Both the position numbers and the translations under genes were made by a program. DNA of 64,000 nucleotides, taken from NCBI RefSeq assembly GCF_052857255.1, contig NC_135500.1:45758772-45822771 (forward strand), given 5' to 3'. This document shows positions 63,958-64,000 of the stretch, one piece after another (the first letter of the stretch is position 1; every line of letters begins with the position of its first letter). The notes under the pieces are model-generated. The model made no database searches. It was not told the origin of the DNA and saw nothing but the letters and a program-made list of their open reading frames with translations. The stretch is from Amblyomma americanum. Taxonomy: Eukaryota > Arthropoda > Arachnida > Ixodida > Ixodidae.

Positions 63958-64000
63958 GATAGCTACACTGGGCTACCAGTCGCGCATTTCGCGGTGCATG

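Larger units (their letters stand above)
60139..64000 (+). repeat. Large direct repeat, right copy (pairs with 1-5117)
   Basis: Matches 1-5117 in the same orientation but lacks the equivalent of 1797-3135; the joint is at 61926/61927. Extra bases relative to the left copy include a 34-base near-duplication at about 63510 and about 55 bases at 63835-63890. The similarity continues to the last base of the window. Confidence 0.9.

Noticed and set aside
1..64000. Assembly duplication artefact for the two end copies
   Set aside because: About 5-6% sampled divergence, a 1.3-kb deletion and several indels are too much for haplotype or assembly duplication, though only read depth would exclude it fully.

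Overview
This window looks like nuclear DNA of a tick (Ixodida, probably a hard tick), and almost all of it is transposable elements and their remains. The evidence is eukaryotic: two LTR retrotransposons with a tRNA-Leu-type primer site, RNase H-bearing and CR1-like LINEs, RTE fragments, Penelope-like GIY-YIG fragments, tRNA-derived SINEs resembling the tick 'Ruka' family, and a TA-flanked pogo/Tigger-like DNA element. There are no operons, ribosome binding sites, rRNA genes or CRISPR arrays, and no uninterrupted long host gene. Species assignment is an inference from repeat-family resemblance.

Layout. 1-5117: decayed RNase H-bearing LINE (ORF1 zinc knuckles, endonuclease, reverse transcriptase, RNase H) plus 3' flank; the same sequence recurs in direct orientation at 60139-64000 without the RT block. 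5.1-5.65 kb: TATA-containing promoter-like segment and a short ORF. 8.0-12.6 kb: dispersed repeat, exon-like ORF, LINE and RTE fragments, SINE. 12710-19920: complete but mutated Ty3/Gypsy element A (minus strand, TSD CTAT). 20-44 kb: exon-like coiled-coil segments, a solo-LTR-like promoter, RTE, Penelope and LINE fragments, a CR1-like LINE with a PHD-finger ORF1 (35.3-38.2 kb), perfect hairpins and a nested foldback element. 44710-51324: complete but mutated Ty3/Gypsy element B (minus strand, TSD GTTT). 51.4-55.3 kb: further exon-like segments. 55.7-60.1 kb: foldback element copy, pogo-like element, repeats.

Two results stand out. First, elements A and B, clearly diverged from one another, share the same gag-pol junction: an A AAA AAC slippery heptamer at the gag stop, pol in the -1 frame, and a GC stem starting 8 nt downstream. 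This is a strong candidate for a conserved programmed -1 frameshift. Second, a set of plus-strand segments with splice-site-like ends can all be read in phase 0-0 (20795, 25883, 51493, 53548, 53959, 55131 and 63895). They could be exons of one coiled-coil host gene with introns full of transposons. This is a hypothesis: some acceptors were chosen to fit the phase, and two segments have competing acceptors. Transcript evidence would decide it.

Age order: LTR pairs differ by about 2% in both elements (hand count), whereas the two flanking duplicate copies differ by about 5-6% in a sampled stretch, so the LTR insertions are probably younger than the duplication.
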